DNA of 64,000 nt from RGIG529 sp050950425 (GCA_050950425.1 JBMNHO010000002.1:1619602-1683601), one strand, 5' to 3'. Shown: positions 1-9,439, counted from the first letter of the stretch. Translations and numbers: made by a program. The notes: generated from the sequence alone by a model not told the origin.

Positions 1-352
1 TTCGCTGCTTTTTCCCCGGTGAGGAGAAAAAGGAGCCCTGCGCCGATGTACCCATGGTTACCATGTCCAACACCGAGTAGTTGAAGGAAGGGATGTGCGA
101 TTGGGGGATATAAGCCACAAGCTTTGCCAGATCCTTGGGGGCCAATGTTTTAGAGTCAATCCCGTTGAGCAAAATAGAGCCGTCGTAATGCGTCAAAAGC
201 CGCAGGATACATTTAAACATCGTGCTTTTTCCCACGCCGTTTGGACCCAAAACACACAAAAGCGTATTTTCCCTCACGGAGAAAGAAACATTTTCTAAAA
301 CAGGATGACCTTCGTAACCGCAGGTAAGTCCGGATACTGTAATTCCATTCAT
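1..352 (-). CDS. ABC transporter ATP-binding protein, FecE/FepC type (3' part outside window)
   Basis: The first 117 residues of an ABC ATPase are visible; the rest lies beyond base 1. A Walker A motif (GPNGVGKST) sits near residue 36 and a Q-loop (YIPQ) near residue 83, as in the ATPases of iron-siderophore, heme and cobalamin importers. The ATG at 352 is preceded by AAAGGA about 12 bases upstream and starts only 2 bases after the stop of the FecCD permease, so the two are translated from one mRNA. It should energise import through that permease at the inner face of the membrane. The ligand cannot be told from the sequence. Iron-siderophore, heme or B12 are the usual choices, and the DUF364 gene upstream favours a metal. 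Confidence 0.9.
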   Translation of the reverse strand, partial: MNGITVSGLTCGYEGHPVLENVSFSVRENTLLCVLGPNGVGKSTMFKCILRLLTHYDGSILLNGIDSKTLAPKDLAKLVAYIPQSHIPSFNYSVLDMVTMGTSAQGSFFSSPGKKQR

Positions 353-354
353 GA

Positions 355-1398
355 TTAAGATTCCTTTCTTGCAATCAAATAGAGGAAAAACGGGGCACCC
401 ACAAAAGCCGTTAAAATGCCAATGGGCAGTTCAGATGTCCAGAGGTTTCGTGAAAAATTGTCTACAATCAGCAAAAACAAGGCACCAAAGACCATAGAAG
501 TGGGGATCAAGGACGCATAATTATTGCCGACAAGCCGACGGGACAAATGGGGAATGACAAGACCCACCCAGCCGATCATGCCGCTGACGGAAACGCTGGC
601 CGCCGTAATCAGGGTGGAGGAAAAGACGACCACCAGACGAACAACCGTCACGTTGACGCCCATGGTTTTCGCTTCTTCGTCTCCCATGGTTAAAACATTC
701 ATGCGCCAGCGGAGCATGAGCAGCGGCACAAGGCCGATTAGCATGGGGAAGAACGCAAAGATGACGTCAGAATGTTTGGCGCCGGAAAAACTGCCCATCA
801 GCCAATAGGTAATGGCGGGAAGCTGATCGTTGGGATCGGCCACCAGCTTGAGATAAGAAGTGGCGGCCTGAAACAGGGAGCTGACCATAATACCGGATAA
901 AATAAGCCCCACAATTTTGCCGCCCTTGGCCTTTTGGCTGACGAAAATGACCAAGACAACAGTCAAAACACTAAAACAAAAGGCAGACAGCGTAACATAT
1001 TGGCTGCTCAGACGGCCCATCAGCGCAAGGGCCGCACCAAACGCGGCACCCTGAGAGGCGCCCAAAATATCCGGCGAAGCCATCGGGTTTTTAAAAGTAC
1101 CCTGATACGCCGCGCCCGCGGCAGAAAGGCAGCAGCCCACCATGCAGGCCAGGAGAATGCGCGGCAGGCGCACATTGAAAAAGATCAGTTCCTTCTGCTC
1201 TTCCCAAGTGGGTGTGATGGGAAAAATCTTGGAAAACAAAATCTGAATAATTTCACTGGGGGAAATCGGATATTTCCCCAGCATGAAAGAGACGAGAATG
1301 GTCAAAACCAGCAAAATAAAAAGGATCAAAAGAATGATTTTTGTTCGGTGTAGCTTCCAAAATGTTGAGCCAGAAGAAAGACGCTGTGTTTCCTCCAT
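355..1398 (-). CDS. FecCD-family ABC transporter permease
   Basis: This 347-residue integral membrane protein has about nine to ten hydrophobic segments after a short charged N-terminus. It carries the FecCD/BtuC coupling motif near residues 270-290 (SGMIGWVGLVIPHLSRR), which contacts the ATPase. The family forms homodimeric channels importing siderophores, heme or cobalamin with a periplasmic-type binding lipoprotein. No binding-protein gene lies between it and the DUF364 gene upstream, so that gene is probably downstream, outside the window. It is co-transcribed with the ATPase that follows. Length matches the family norm of about 330-350 residues. Confidence 0.92.
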   Translation of the reverse strand: MEETQRLSSGSTFWKLHRTKIILLILFILLVLTILVSFMLGKYPISPSEIIQILFSKIFPITPTWEEQKELIFFNVRLPRILLACMVGCCLSAAGAAYQGTFKNPMASPDILGASQGAAFGAALALMGRLSSQYVTLSAFCFSVLTVVLVIFVSQKAKGGKIVGLILSGIMVSSLFQAATSYLKLVADPNDQLPAITYWLMGSFSGAKHSDVIFAFFPMLIGLVPLLMLRWRMNVLTMGDEEAKTMGVNVTVVRLVVVFSSTLITAASVSVSGMIGWVGLVIPHLSRRLVGNNYASLIPTSMVFGALFLLIVDNFSRNLWTSELPIGILTAFVGAPFFLYLIARKES

Positions 1399-1553
1399 AT
1401 GATTCGCTCCTCTTCTGTTTCATTTGTTTTTGTTCTGTTTTATACGAAATATGAAGGAGAAGATAACGACGGCATGAAAAAGGACGCTGCCGTTTCCGGT
1501 ATAATTTGAAAACAAGCGAGCGAACGGGGGATATTACAGGCAGAAACAAAAAG

Positions 1554-2306
1554 CTACCCTGCCTGCAACCCCACGCGATATCCTGTTTTGGCCAAGGCGC
1601 CGCCGGTCCCGCCGGTTTTGATGATATCTCGGCAGGCATCCCCGTCCTCCACGATGAGCGTGTTCAGTTCATCAACACCACATTCCAAAAGCGCGGTGCA
1701 AAGAGGCGTACTGGGGCCGACCACGACGGTATAAGCCTGTTTGGCCAAAGAAAGAAGACGCGGCAACGTTTTGTTGACCAAGGTGCTTCCGGTGATAAAG
1801 ACAAAATCTTGCTCGGGAAGCAAATATTCGCAAGCGGTGTCGGGATAGTCCCCGGATCGGGGGTTTCGCTCCAAAATGGAGAGGGTGGCGACTTCCGCGA
1901 ATGAATCCAGGTGGGGGAAATGGCCAATAACAGCGACCTTTTTTCCTTTTATCTCTTCTAAGTGGGCGGAAAAAGCGTCTTCTCCTGACCGGTTCAATAA
2001 ATTTGGAGCGGTTCGGACGATCTGCTCCTCCTGCGACGGATGGTTGTAATACGCGTTGATGGCGGCCATGCCGATGCTGGCCTCCAAAAGGTTCCAAGAT
2101 CTGACACAGGCGGCCGCTTGCTGCAAAGAAACACCAACAAAATCAGAAGGGTGCAGGGGTGTCATAGTGTCCACCGGCGTGGTCATAGCGCAGCCCACAC
2201 GGGTGCCGGCACGCACCATGGTCCAGCTGGGACCGGATACCACCTCGTCGATCAAAATGTTGTTCGGCAAAGAGTCGATCATGCGATCATACAATGTCCA
2301 CGACAT
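1554..2306 (-). CDS. DUF364/DUF4213 protein (putative heavy-metal chelation)
   Basis: The 250-residue soluble protein has the two-part layout of the DUF4213 (N-terminal) and DUF364 (C-terminal) family, with a glycine-containing Rossmann-like stretch near residue 135 (VIGHFPHLD). The family is annotated as putative heavy-metal chelation and often lies beside FecCD-type ABC importers, as here. I chose the ATG at 2306 because AAAGGAG lies 11 bases upstream; a longer reading frame starting at 2357 would put that site inside the gene. It lies 155 bases upstream of the permease on the same strand, so an operon is likely. The biochemical activity is unknown. Confidence 0.8.
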   Translation of the reverse strand: MSWTLYDRMIDSLPNNILIDEVVSGPSWTMVRAGTRVGCAMTTPVDTMTPLHPSDFVGVSLQQAAACVRSWNLLEASIGMAAINAYYNHPSQEEQIVRTAPNLLNRSGEDAFSAHLEEIKGKKVAVIGHFPHLDSFAEVATLSILERNPRSGDYPDTACEYLLPEQDFVFITGSTLVNKTLPRLLSLAKQAYTVVVGPSTPLCTALLECGVDELNTLIVEDGDACRDIIKTGGTGGALAKTGYRVGLQAG

Positions 2307-2333
2307 AATAGGAAATGCTCCTTTCCAATCATA

Positions 2334-2368
2334 AAAAAGGGATATGTTTTCAAGCAAATATCCTTTTT
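2334..2368. repeat. Imperfect inverted repeat in the DUF364/sfsA divergent region
   Basis: AAAAAGG..ATAT and ATATCCTTTTT face each other around a short loop, with one bulged G. It lies in the leader of the DUF364 transcript and upstream of sfsA. It could be an RNA hairpin or an operator; no family match is recognised. Confidence 0.3.
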
Positions 2369-2466
2369 AAAGTATATACAATGTCACTGCGCTTGTCAAG
2401 GGAAAAGGAGAAAAACCGCTGCCCGATTTTTCCCCTTTTTCATGGGGCGGAATCCGGGCAAGGCTC

Positions 2467-2495
2467 TTGCTATTTGCAGAAAAACTGGATACAAT
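2467..2495 (+). promoter_or_regulatory. Predicted sigma-A promoter of sfsA
   Basis: TTGCTA at 2467 and TACAAT at 2490 are 17 bases apart. The -10 hexamer ends only 7 bases before the sfsA ATG, so transcription would begin at or within a base of the start codon, predicting a leaderless message. Confidence 0.5.
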
Positions 2496-2502
2496 GTAAC
2501 GT

Positions 2503-3183
2503 ATGATTTACGAGAGAATGGTAAAAGGATCTTTTTTGGAGCGACCCAACCGGTTTATTGCTTTGGTGGAGCTGTTTGGTGAAGTGGAGATTTGCCATGT
2601 GAAAAACACCGGGCGGTGCAAAGAGCTGCTGGTTCCCGGGGCGACGGTTTATGTGCAGCGGGCAAAAAACGATTCTCGCAAGACGAAATATGACCTTATT
2701 TCTGTGGAAAAAGAGGGGCGTCTCATCAATATAGATTCTGCCGCGCCCAATGGTGTGTTTGGCGAATGGGCCAGGCACGGGCGGTTTCTGCCCGAGACCG
2801 AAGCCGTGCGGCAGGAGCGGGTTTGGGAGGATTCCCGCTTGGATTTTTTTGTGGAAACCCGACAGGGCATTACGCTGGTGGAGGTCAAAGGGGTGACGCT
2901 GGAGGAGCATGGCGTGGCGAAGTTTCCGGATGCGCCCACCCAGCGGGGGGTGAAGCATATTGAAGCGTTGTGCAGAGCCAAGGCGCAAGGGATAGACGCA
3001 TGTCTGTTTTTTGTGATTCAGATGGAAGGGGTTTTGTATTTTACACCCAACGATGAAATGCATCCGGCGTTTGGAGCGGCGCTGCGAAACGCCGCGTCTT
3101 TGGGAGTGAAGCTGATGGCGTATGACTGCATTGTAACGCCGGATCGCATTGCGCTTCGGGCTCCGGTGGAGATCCGCCTTTGA
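2503..3183 (+). CDS. sfsA: SfsA family DNA/RNA nuclease (sugar fermentation stimulation protein homologue)
   Basis: The 226-residue protein matches SfsA over its whole length, with the N-terminal oligonucleotide-binding part (ERPNRF...HVKNTGRC) and the PD-(D/E)XK-like core around residues 110-130 (DFFVE...LVEVKG). In Escherichia coli SfsA was first seen as an activator of maltose fermentation. Later family work places it among restriction-like nucleases. The ATG at 2503 fits the usual clostridial N-terminus, but there is no ribosome site and the predicted promoter abuts the codon. An alternative ATG is at 2518. The MBL-fold gene follows after 31 bases on the same strand. Confidence 0.9.
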   Translation: MIYERMVKGSFLERPNRFIALVELFGEVEICHVKNTGRCKELLVPGATVYVQRAKNDSRKTKYDLISVEKEGRLINIDSAAPNGVFGEWARHGRFLPETEAVRQERVWEDSRLDFFVETRQGITLVEVKGVTLEEHGVAKFPDAPTQRGVKHIEALCRAKAQGIDACLFFVIQMEGVLYFTPNDEMHPAFGAALRNAASLGVKLMAYDCIVTPDRIALRAPVEIRL

Positions 3184-3214
3184 AATGGACGATGGACGTT
3201 GAAGGAGAAAACAA

Positions 3215-4138
3215 ATGGAACGAAAGCGTGTGCGAGGGAACACATATGTTATAGAAGCCCGGTCAGAGTTGATCCCGTACTATCAGGTGGGGGAGCGGGA
3301 CATTGTTTTGCTGGACAGCGGGTACGAAACGCCGGATCGGGAAGCGCTAAAGGCGCTCCTGGATCGGGAGGGGCTGCGCGTTGCGGCGGTCATCGGCACC
3401 CATATTCACACAGATCACAGCGGCAACCACAGCTATTTTCAAAGCAAGGGAGCGGAGATCATTCTGCCGTTTATTGAGGCGGCAGTGGGGCAGTCTCCGC
3501 TGACCGGGAAGCTGGCGTTTTTTCTTTGCTCTCCCGGCCAGGTAGAGACGCTGTTTGGTAGCATGCTTGTCAAAGCGGATCGGGTGATTATGCCGGGGGA
3601 GGAGGAGGTTTCCGTGTGCGGCGCTGTCTTTCGCATTGTCAGCTTGCCGGGGCATACGACGGGGCACATTGGGATCATCACGCCGGACCACGTATTTTAC
3701 GTGGGAGATGCTTTGATGAGTGAGGATATTTTGAACAACGCGAAGCTGCCCACCAGCCTCTCCTACGCGGCGGATTTGGAGAGCAAACGGAAGCTGTACG
3801 ACCATTCGTACGATGCTTATATTGTAGCCCACAAAGGCATTTATAAGGACATTACCCGGCTGATTGCGCGCAACATCGAGCATCGGGAAGAAAGGGTGCA
3901 GGCGGTTGCCGGGTGCTTGCAGGAGCCGATGACGCTGGATGAATTATCCCACGTTGTGTGGCAGGCGTTTTCCGTGCGCACCCGGCAGCCGGGGCGCATT
4001 GCCGTGTATCTGCGCAACCTGCACAGCATCTTGGAGTATCTCTGTGACAGGGGGGACGTGGAGCGGCAGTTTGCAGAAGGCATCACCCGGTATGTACAAA
4101 AAAAGGCATCACTGCATCCGGCGGTACACCAAGGTTAA
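3215..4138 (+). CDS. MBL-fold metallo-hydrolase
   Basis: The 307-residue protein carries the metallo-beta-lactamase signature HIHTDH at residues 63-68. A further metal-ligand histidine lies in LPGHTTGH near residue 147, and an aspartate in VGDA near residue 168, so a binuclear metal centre should form. It resembles the glyoxalase II-like hydrolase branch. The C-terminal 100 residues are helical and may be a winged-helix-like tail. AAGGAG lies 8 bases before the ATG. The end overlaps the 3' end of convergent malQ by 30 bases with no terminator between. The substrate is unknown. Confidence 0.85.
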   Translation: MERKRVRGNTYVIEARSELIPYYQVGERDIVLLDSGYETPDREALKALLDREGLRVAAVIGTHIHTDHSGNHSYFQSKGAEIILPFIEAAVGQSPLTGKLAFFLCSPGQVETLFGSMLVKADRVIMPGEEEVSVCGAVFRIVSLPGHTTGHIGIITPDHVFYVGDALMSEDILNNAKLPTSLSYAADLESKRKLYDHSYDAYIVAHKGIYKDITRLIARNIEHREERVQAVAGCLQEPMTLDELSHVVWQAFSVRTRQPGRIAVYLRNLHSILEYLCDRGDVERQFAEGITRYVQKKASLHPAVHQG

Positions 4139-5602
4139 GTGGCGCAGATGGGAAGAAACCGCGGCATTTAACGCCTCCCCGCGCACCCGCCAGGCCCAGT
4201 TGGGAAACCCCACGGTGCCAGGGGTGTTCATCCGGGCGTCGCTTCCCAGAGACAGAATGTCCTGAAGGGGGCAGATGACCAGGCGCGCGGGAGAAGCGAA
4301 GGCTCCGGCGATGGCACCCCAGGTGTATCCCTCTGATTCTTGGAGCCGGAGGTAATCCGTCGCAAAGGCGCGGGATGCATCGTCCGCCTGCTCCGTTAAA
4401 AACTGATAAAAGGTGGGTGTGTCGTGGGTGGAGGTGTAGTATACCGTGTCCGGGGTGACATTATGAGGCAGAAACGCATTGTCGTAAGCCGGGGTAAAGG
4501 CATCTGTCAGAACGGCCATGGTCGGCAGGCCGCTGCCGGCGACAAAGGAATGGGCCGCTTCTGACAAGTCGCCCAAGTCCTCTGCCAGGAACCGGTCTTT
4601 TGTCCCCACGGAGAAGAAAACGTCCAGCAGTTTTTGGCCGGGGCCTTTTTTCCAGCGGCCGTCCGCTGCCGTTTCCGCGTCGGCAGGAATTTCCCAAAAA
4701 CTGTGGATGGCGCGAAAATGGTCAATGCGTAGCAAATCAAACTGCGAAAGGGCGTTTAAAATGCGCTGTTTCCAAAAGGCGAAATCCTCTTTTTCGTGGT
4801 TTTTCCAGGCATAAAGAGGCATGCCCCAATGCTGCCCTGCGGGGGAAAAGCTGTCTGCCGGGACACCTGAAAAATAGCGGGGGGCTCTCTTGCCGTCTAC
4901 ACGGAACAAAGAAGGATTGACCCAGACGTCGGCGCTGTCGGCAGAGAGGTAAAAAGGCAGATCGCCGATGATGGAGATGTCTCTGTCATTGGCATAGTTT
5001 TTCAGAGCTTGCCACTGGGTGAAAAAAAGATATTGCAAAAAACAGTGGAACTGGATTTGTTCGGCAAGCAGCCTGCAGTATCGATTGATAGCGGCGGGGG
5101 TGCGGCGTACGATGGCTTGGTCCGGCCAGCTGGAAAGCGCTGCCCCGTCAAAGTGATCCTGCAGGGCGGCAAACAGGGCATAATCCGGAAGCCAGCTTTT
5201 TTGGGCAATGGTAAACGCAGAAACGGCATCGGCCAGCTCTGGCGTGCAGCGGGAAAAGGCGATATAAAGCAGAGACATGCGTGTTTTGGCCAGGAAGTCG
5301 AAGTCCACCTGGTCCGTTGCCTCGTGTCTTGCGGACCGAAGCTCTTCTTCCGTCAAAAGGGCGTCGGCGTGGAGCTTGTCCAAATCGATGAGAAACGGGT
5401 TGCCGGCGATGCTAGAATGAGACTGATATGGAGAGTAACCGCCGCCGGGGGGGACAAGGGGAAGAACCTGCCAGTATCGCTGGCCGGCGTCCTGCAAAAA
5501 ATCGACAAAGCGAAAGGCTGCCTCGCCCATGGAACCGATGCCGTAAGGGCCGGGCAAAGAAGAAAGATGAAGCAGCACGCCGCTGGAACGAATGGGTATC
5601 AT
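4109..5602 (-). CDS. malQ: 4-alpha-glucanotransferase (amylomaltase, GH77)
   Basis: The 497-residue enzyme is a full-length GH77 amylomaltase that transfers alpha-1,4-glucan chains in maltodextrin and glycogen metabolism. The nucleophile aspartate lies in LRIDHF (D294), the acid/base glutamate in FLAEDLG (E341) and the third carboxylate in STHDTP (D394). The N-terminal motif SSLPGPYGIGS is also typical. It is cytoplasmic, with no signal peptide. It is a single-gene unit, convergent with the MBL hydrolase (30-base overlap) and divergent from the ECF component. GAGGCTT lies upstream of the ATG. Confidence 0.95.
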   Translation of the reverse strand: MIPIRSSGVLLHLSSLPGPYGIGSMGEAAFRFVDFLQDAGQRYWQVLPLVPPGGGYSPYQSHSSIAGNPFLIDLDKLHADALLTEEELRSARHEATDQVDFDFLAKTRMSLLYIAFSRCTPELADAVSAFTIAQKSWLPDYALFAALQDHFDGAALSSWPDQAIVRRTPAAINRYCRLLAEQIQFHCFLQYLFFTQWQALKNYANDRDISIIGDLPFYLSADSADVWVNPSLFRVDGKRAPRYFSGVPADSFSPAGQHWGMPLYAWKNHEKEDFAFWKQRILNALSQFDLLRIDHFRAIHSFWEIPADAETAADGRWKKGPGQKLLDVFFSVGTKDRFLAEDLGDLSEAAHSFVAGSGLPTMAVLTDAFTPAYDNAFLPHNVTPDTVYYTSTHDTPTFYQFLTEQADDASRAFATDYLRLQESEGYTWGAIAGAFASPARLVICPLQDILSLGSDARMNTPGTVGFPNWAWRVRGEALNAAVSSHLRHLTLVYRRMQ

Positions 5603-5764
5603 AATGATAAGCCTCCTCTTGTTAGGTAAATATGCGCCTTTTCGGTTTCAACGCGCATTTATTGGAAGATTTCTTACTAGTTTACATCATACGGATGAAA
5701 AAATATAGCAAAAAAGGGAATGTAAAGCATTTTGCGTAGAAATTCGCAGAGAAGGGAAGAATGA

Positions 5765-6328
5765 ATGATGAAAAAAATGACGGTACGCACCATTGCTGTT
5801 ACGGCGGTGATGGCGGCGCTGGTATATGCCGCATCCTGGGTGCGCATTGTGATTCCCCTTTCCGTTGGCAGTACGGCCATTCATCTGGGCAATGTGGTTT
5901 GCCTGCTGTCCGGCCTGCTGATGGGGCCGCTGCAAGGGGGGCTGGCTGCCGGGATCGGCTCTTGTTTTTTCGACCTGTCAAATCCGCTATATGTCGCATA
6001 TGCGCCGATGACGCTGGTGTTTAAATTTTGTTTGGGCTTTGTGGCGGGGCTTGTTTCTCATTGGAAGGGCAGGAGCGGAAAGCAGTTTTCGTTCAACTTG
6101 CTGGGCGGCATTCTGGGTTCTGTGACATACACTGCTTTATACCTGACCCAGACCTTTTTGATCAATTTGTGGGTGAAAAACCTGGCGGCGCCTCTGGCAG
6201 CGCTGATGACAGCGCAAAGTGCCGTTGCGTCGATCATCAATGGCGCTTTGGCAGTCATTTGCGCGGTTCCCCTTGCTGCGGGGATTCGCATGGCGTTGAA
6301 AAAAAGCAACTTCCATCTAAATCTATAA
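5765..6328 (+). CDS. ECF transporter S component
   Basis: The 187-residue membrane protein has five to six hydrophobic segments and the layout of energy-coupling-factor substrate-binding subunits. These import vitamins or trace nutrients together with a shared EcfT-EcfA module. The family's N-terminal helix (AVMAALVYAASWV) and the extended loop between helices 1 and 2 with VGSTAIHLGN are visible. No EcfA/EcfT genes are nearby, so this is a group II S component using a distant energising module. The ligand is not deducible. GAAGGGAAGA precedes two possible ATGs, at 5765 and 5768. Confidence 0.8.
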   Translation: MMKKMTVRTIAVTAVMAALVYAASWVRIVIPLSVGSTAIHLGNVVCLLSGLLMGPLQGGLAAGIGSCFFDLSNPLYVAYAPMTLVFKFCLGFVAGLVSHWKGRSGKQFSFNLLGGILGSVTYTALYLTQTFLINLWVKNLAAPLAALMTAQSAVASIINGALAVICAVPLAAGIRMALKKSNFHLNL

Positions 6329-6421
6329 GAATAAGCCAAGGCAAAAAACAGCGATTCAAAGCACCCATGAAGGTTTAAAAATTTTAAAGAAAAATATGCT
6401 TCTTTTTTTCTAAAAAAATGG

Positions 6422-6427
6422 TATACT
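6422..6427 (+). promoter_or_regulatory. Candidate -10 element for the CorC-type gene
   Basis: A TATACT hexamer lies 78 bases before the TTG start. The -35 region is A/T-rich and not convincing. The rest of the 176-base gap after the ECF gene holds only A/T-rich sequence. Confidence 0.35.
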
Positions 6428-6504
6428 ATTGATTGTATTCACATGAGAGTATAGACTCTGATCTGAAACATGCGCCACATGCGCATTAAAAAGGAGGAAT
6501 CGTC

Positions 6505-7854
6505 TTGGCATCCGACCCTATAGGGCCGCAATTATTGCTACAATTTGTTTTGATTTTGATCAACGCATTTTTCGCGTCGACAGAAATTGCGGTGCTCTCG
6601 CTCAATGAAAACCGACTCCGCCGCAAAGCGGAAGAGGGAGACAAGAAGGCAATGCAGATGATGAAATTTGTGGAGACGCCGGCAAAGTTTTTGTCTACCA
6701 TCCAAATTGGCATCACCATGGCAGGGTTTTTGGGCAGCGCCTTTGCCGCGGAAAACTTTGCCTATCGGTTGACATCTTGGTTGGTTCACACAGTTCGTGT
6801 GACAGCTTTGTCCGAAAACGCGCTCCATACGATTTCCGTTATCATCATCACCTTTATTCTGGCATATTTCACCCTTGTTTTGGGAGAATTGGTTCCAAAA
6901 CGATTGGCAATGAAGTACCCGGAAAAAGTGGCGCAGATGGCCTCCGGTGTTATTCGCGGCACATCTTTTATTTTCAAGCCCCTTATTTGGCTGCTTTCTG
7001 TTTCAACCAATGGAATGTTGAGACTTCTACATATCGACCCAAATGAAGAAGAGTCAGATGTGTCGGAGGATGAAATTCGGCTGATGGTGGACATTGGGGA
7101 AGAAAAAGGTGCCATTGAATCCAGCGAGCGGACCATGATTGAAAATGTCTTCGCGTTCAACAACATGACGGCGGAAGATGTGATGATTCACAGGACGGAT
7201 ATGAAAGCCATTTGGGTAGAAGACACCCCGGAGGACATTGTAAACACCATTGAGATGACGGGTCTTTCCAGATTTCCAGTGTATGAGGAGGACGCGGACG
7301 ATATAATCGGAATCTTGAGTACACGACAATATTTGCTAAACGCCCATCGTGGCATGCCAAACCCTCTGCGGGAGATTTTGCGGCCTGCCTATTTTGTGCC
7401 CGAATCGGTGCGGACAGATATTTTGTTTCGGGATATGCAAATGAAAAAGGTGCATATGGCCATTGTGGTGGACGAGTATGGCGGGACCAGCGGCCTTGTG
7501 ACGATGGAAGATCTGCTGGAAGAGATTGTGGGTAATATCTATGATGAATTTGACCCCCAGGACGAACAGGATATCATTCAAATCGAGGATAACTTATGGC
7601 AGGTCGCGGGCAGCACGGAGCTGGAGAACATTGCGGAGGCGCTGGATATTTCACTCCCCTTGGAGGAAGAATATGATACGCTGGGCGGTCTCGTGTTTGC
7701 GCAGCTTTCTGTGATCCCGGAAGATGGGACGCAAATCGCGGTGGATACCTGCGGTCTGCACATTCAGGTAAAGGAAATCGCGGAGCGCAGGGTGGAATGG
7801 GCGTTGGTATCCAAGCTGCCGGAGCAAGCCCAGAAAGAAGAGGCAACCAAATGA
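6505..7854 (+). CDS. CNNM/CorC-family transporter (hemolysin family protein)
   Basis: This 449-residue protein has the order typical of the family: a DUF21/CNNM transmembrane domain (about 1-195), a pair of CBS domains (about 215-335) and a CorC_HlyC domain at the C-terminus (about 350-430). The TM part contains SAFAAENF and LVLGELVPKRLA. Members are linked to magnesium or cobalt efflux or homeostasis; the hemolysin label is historical. Translation should start at TTG 6505, since AAGGAGG lies 7 bases upstream. Its stop overlaps the longer possible start of pyruvate kinase, so the two genes are probably co-transcribed. Confidence 0.9.
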   Translation: MASDPIGPQLLLQFVLILINAFFASTEIAVLSLNENRLRRKAEEGDKKAMQMMKFVETPAKFLSTIQIGITMAGFLGSAFAAENFAYRLTSWLVHTVRVTALSENALHTISVIIITFILAYFTLVLGELVPKRLAMKYPEKVAQMASGVIRGTSFIFKPLIWLLSVSTNGMLRLLHIDPNEEESDVSEDEIRLMVDIGEEKGAIESSERTMIENVFAFNNMTAEDVMIHRTDMKAIWVEDTPEDIVNTIEMTGLSRFPVYEEDADDIIGILSTRQYLLNAHRGMPNPLREILRPAYFVPESVRTDILFRDMQMKKVHMAIVVDEYGGTSGLVTMEDLLEEIVGNIYDEFDPQDEQDIIQIEDNLWQVAGSTELENIAEALDISLPLEEEYDTLGGLVFAQLSVIPEDGTQIAVDTCGLHIQVKEIAERRVEWALVSKLPEQAQKEEATK

Positions 7855-7868
7855 AAAAGGGGAGCGCA

Positions 7869-9284
7869 ATGCGAAAAACAAAAATTATTTGTACCCTTGG
7901 TCCTGCCGTTTCCGATGAAAAAAGCGTTCGCAACCTGATTTTGGGCGGGATGGATGCCGCTCGGTTTAATTTTTCCCACGGGACGCACGCAGAGCAGCTG
8001 GAGCGGCTTCGCGTATTCAAACGGGTGCGGGACGAATTGGGCCTTCCGGTGGCGACGATTTTAGACACCAAAGGGCCGGAAGTGCGGGTGAAAACCTTTG
8101 CTGCCGGTAAAGTGGAGCTAAAGGAAGGCGCCACGTTTACCCTGACCACCGATGAAGTGGCGGGGGACGGAACCAGAGTATCCGTCACATATGAAAACCT
8201 GCACCAGGAGCTGATCCCCGGGAACCGTATTTTGCTGGACGATGGGCTGATCGAGCTGGAAGTGTCTCGCATTTTGTGCAGGGACATTGTTTGCACGGTA
8301 AAAACCGGCGGGACTTTGTCCAACAATAAAAGCATCAACATCCCAGATGTCAATATTTTGATGCCGTCTCTCACAGAACGGGACGAGGCGGACATTGCCT
8401 TCGGCGTGGAACATGGGTTCGACTTCATTGCCGCGTCCTTTGTCCGCGGCAAGCAAGACATCGATGCCATCCGTGCCGTCTTGCAAAAATATGGCGGAGA
8501 AGACATTCTGGTAATTGCCAAGATCGAAAACCGAGAAGGCGTGAATCATTTGGATGAAATCATCCAGGCGGCGGACGGCATCATGGTGGCCAGAGGGGAT
8601 TTGGGCGTGGAAATCCCGGTCCATGAGGTGCCGGCGCTGCAAAAGGTGATGATTCGGAAAAGCGCGCTGGGTGGAAAAACGGTGATTATCGCGACCCAAA
8701 TGCTGGACTCGATGATCCGAAACCCCCGACCGACACGGGCAGAGGTGTCTGATGTGGCCAATGCCGTATTTGACGGAGCCAGTTGCGTGATGCTTTCGGG
8801 GGAGACGGCATCTGGGAAATATCCCCTTGAAAGCCTGCGTCAGATGGTAGACACAGTTTTGGCGGCAGAGGACGCCATCCATTATTGGAAGCGGTTTCGA
8901 AACACAGAATTTCCCCTGGACGGCACCATCACAAACGCCATGAGTCACACAGGGTGCCTTGCCGCCATGGATTTGAACGCCACCGCCATGCTGGTGGCAA
9001 CAAAATCCGGGCAAACAGCCCGGATGGTGGCACGGTTTCGACCGGCCTGTCCCATTGCCGCCGTGACGATGACAGAGCGTGTTCGTCGCCAGCTGAACTT
9101 GTCTTGGGGTGTTTCACCCTATCTTTCGGGAGAGGTGGACTCCACGGATCGGCTCTTTAGCCTTTGTGTTGAATGCGCCAGAAAAGAAGGCTTGGTTCAG
9201 GCCGGCGATACGGTGATCATCGTGGCCGGCGTTCCCATCGGGCGGACGGGTTCGACCAATTTAATCAAAGCGCAAGTGATATAA
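7869..9284 (+). CDS. pyk: Pyruvate kinase
   Basis: The 471-residue enzyme catalyses the last ATP-forming step of glycolysis, phosphoenolpyruvate plus ADP to pyruvate. It begins with the canonical MRKTKIICTLGPA and contains the active-site lysine region (ILVIAKIENREG) and the family signature around LSGETASGKYPLES. It lacks the extra C-terminal PEP-utiliser domain that some Firmicutes carry. I chose ATG 7869, with GGGGAG 4 bases upstream, over ATG 7851, which overlaps the corC stop. A terminator hairpin follows at once. Confidence 0.96.
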   Translation: MRKTKIICTLGPAVSDEKSVRNLILGGMDAARFNFSHGTHAEQLERLRVFKRVRDELGLPVATILDTKGPEVRVKTFAAGKVELKEGATFTLTTDEVAGDGTRVSVTYENLHQELIPGNRILLDDGLIELEVSRILCRDIVCTVKTGGTLSNNKSINIPDVNILMPSLTERDEADIAFGVEHGFDFIAASFVRGKQDIDAIRAVLQKYGGEDILVIAKIENREGVNHLDEIIQAADGIMVARGDLGVEIPVHEVPALQKVMIRKSALGGKTVIIATQMLDSMIRNPRPTRAEVSDVANAVFDGASCVMLSGETASGKYPLESLRQMVDTVLAAEDAIHYWKRFRNTEFPLDGTITNAMSHTGCLAAMDLNATAMLVATKSGQTARMVARFRPACPIAAVTMTERVRRQLNLSWGVSPYLSGEVDSTDRLFSLCVECARKEGLVQAGDTVIIVAGVPIGRTGSTNLIKAQVI

Positions 9285-9292
9285 ATCATGCG

Positions 9293-9331
9293 AAACCGTC
9301 CGCCGCGGGGGTCTTCCCGGCGGGCGGTTTT
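9293..9331 (+). terminator. Rho-independent terminator after pyk
   Basis: AAACCGTCCGCC pairs with GGCGGGCGGTTT around a GC-rich centre and runs into TTTTAT. It starts 9 bases after the pyk stop. Confidence 0.8.
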
Positions 9332-9439
9332 ATCTTAAGAAGGCGTTGTGCGATCCAGGGCTTATACCCAAAGGGCCTATGCGCCATGTATTTTACAATT
9401 CGGTGCGATATGATTGTTTTCAAGCCACGGGAGGGAAAT

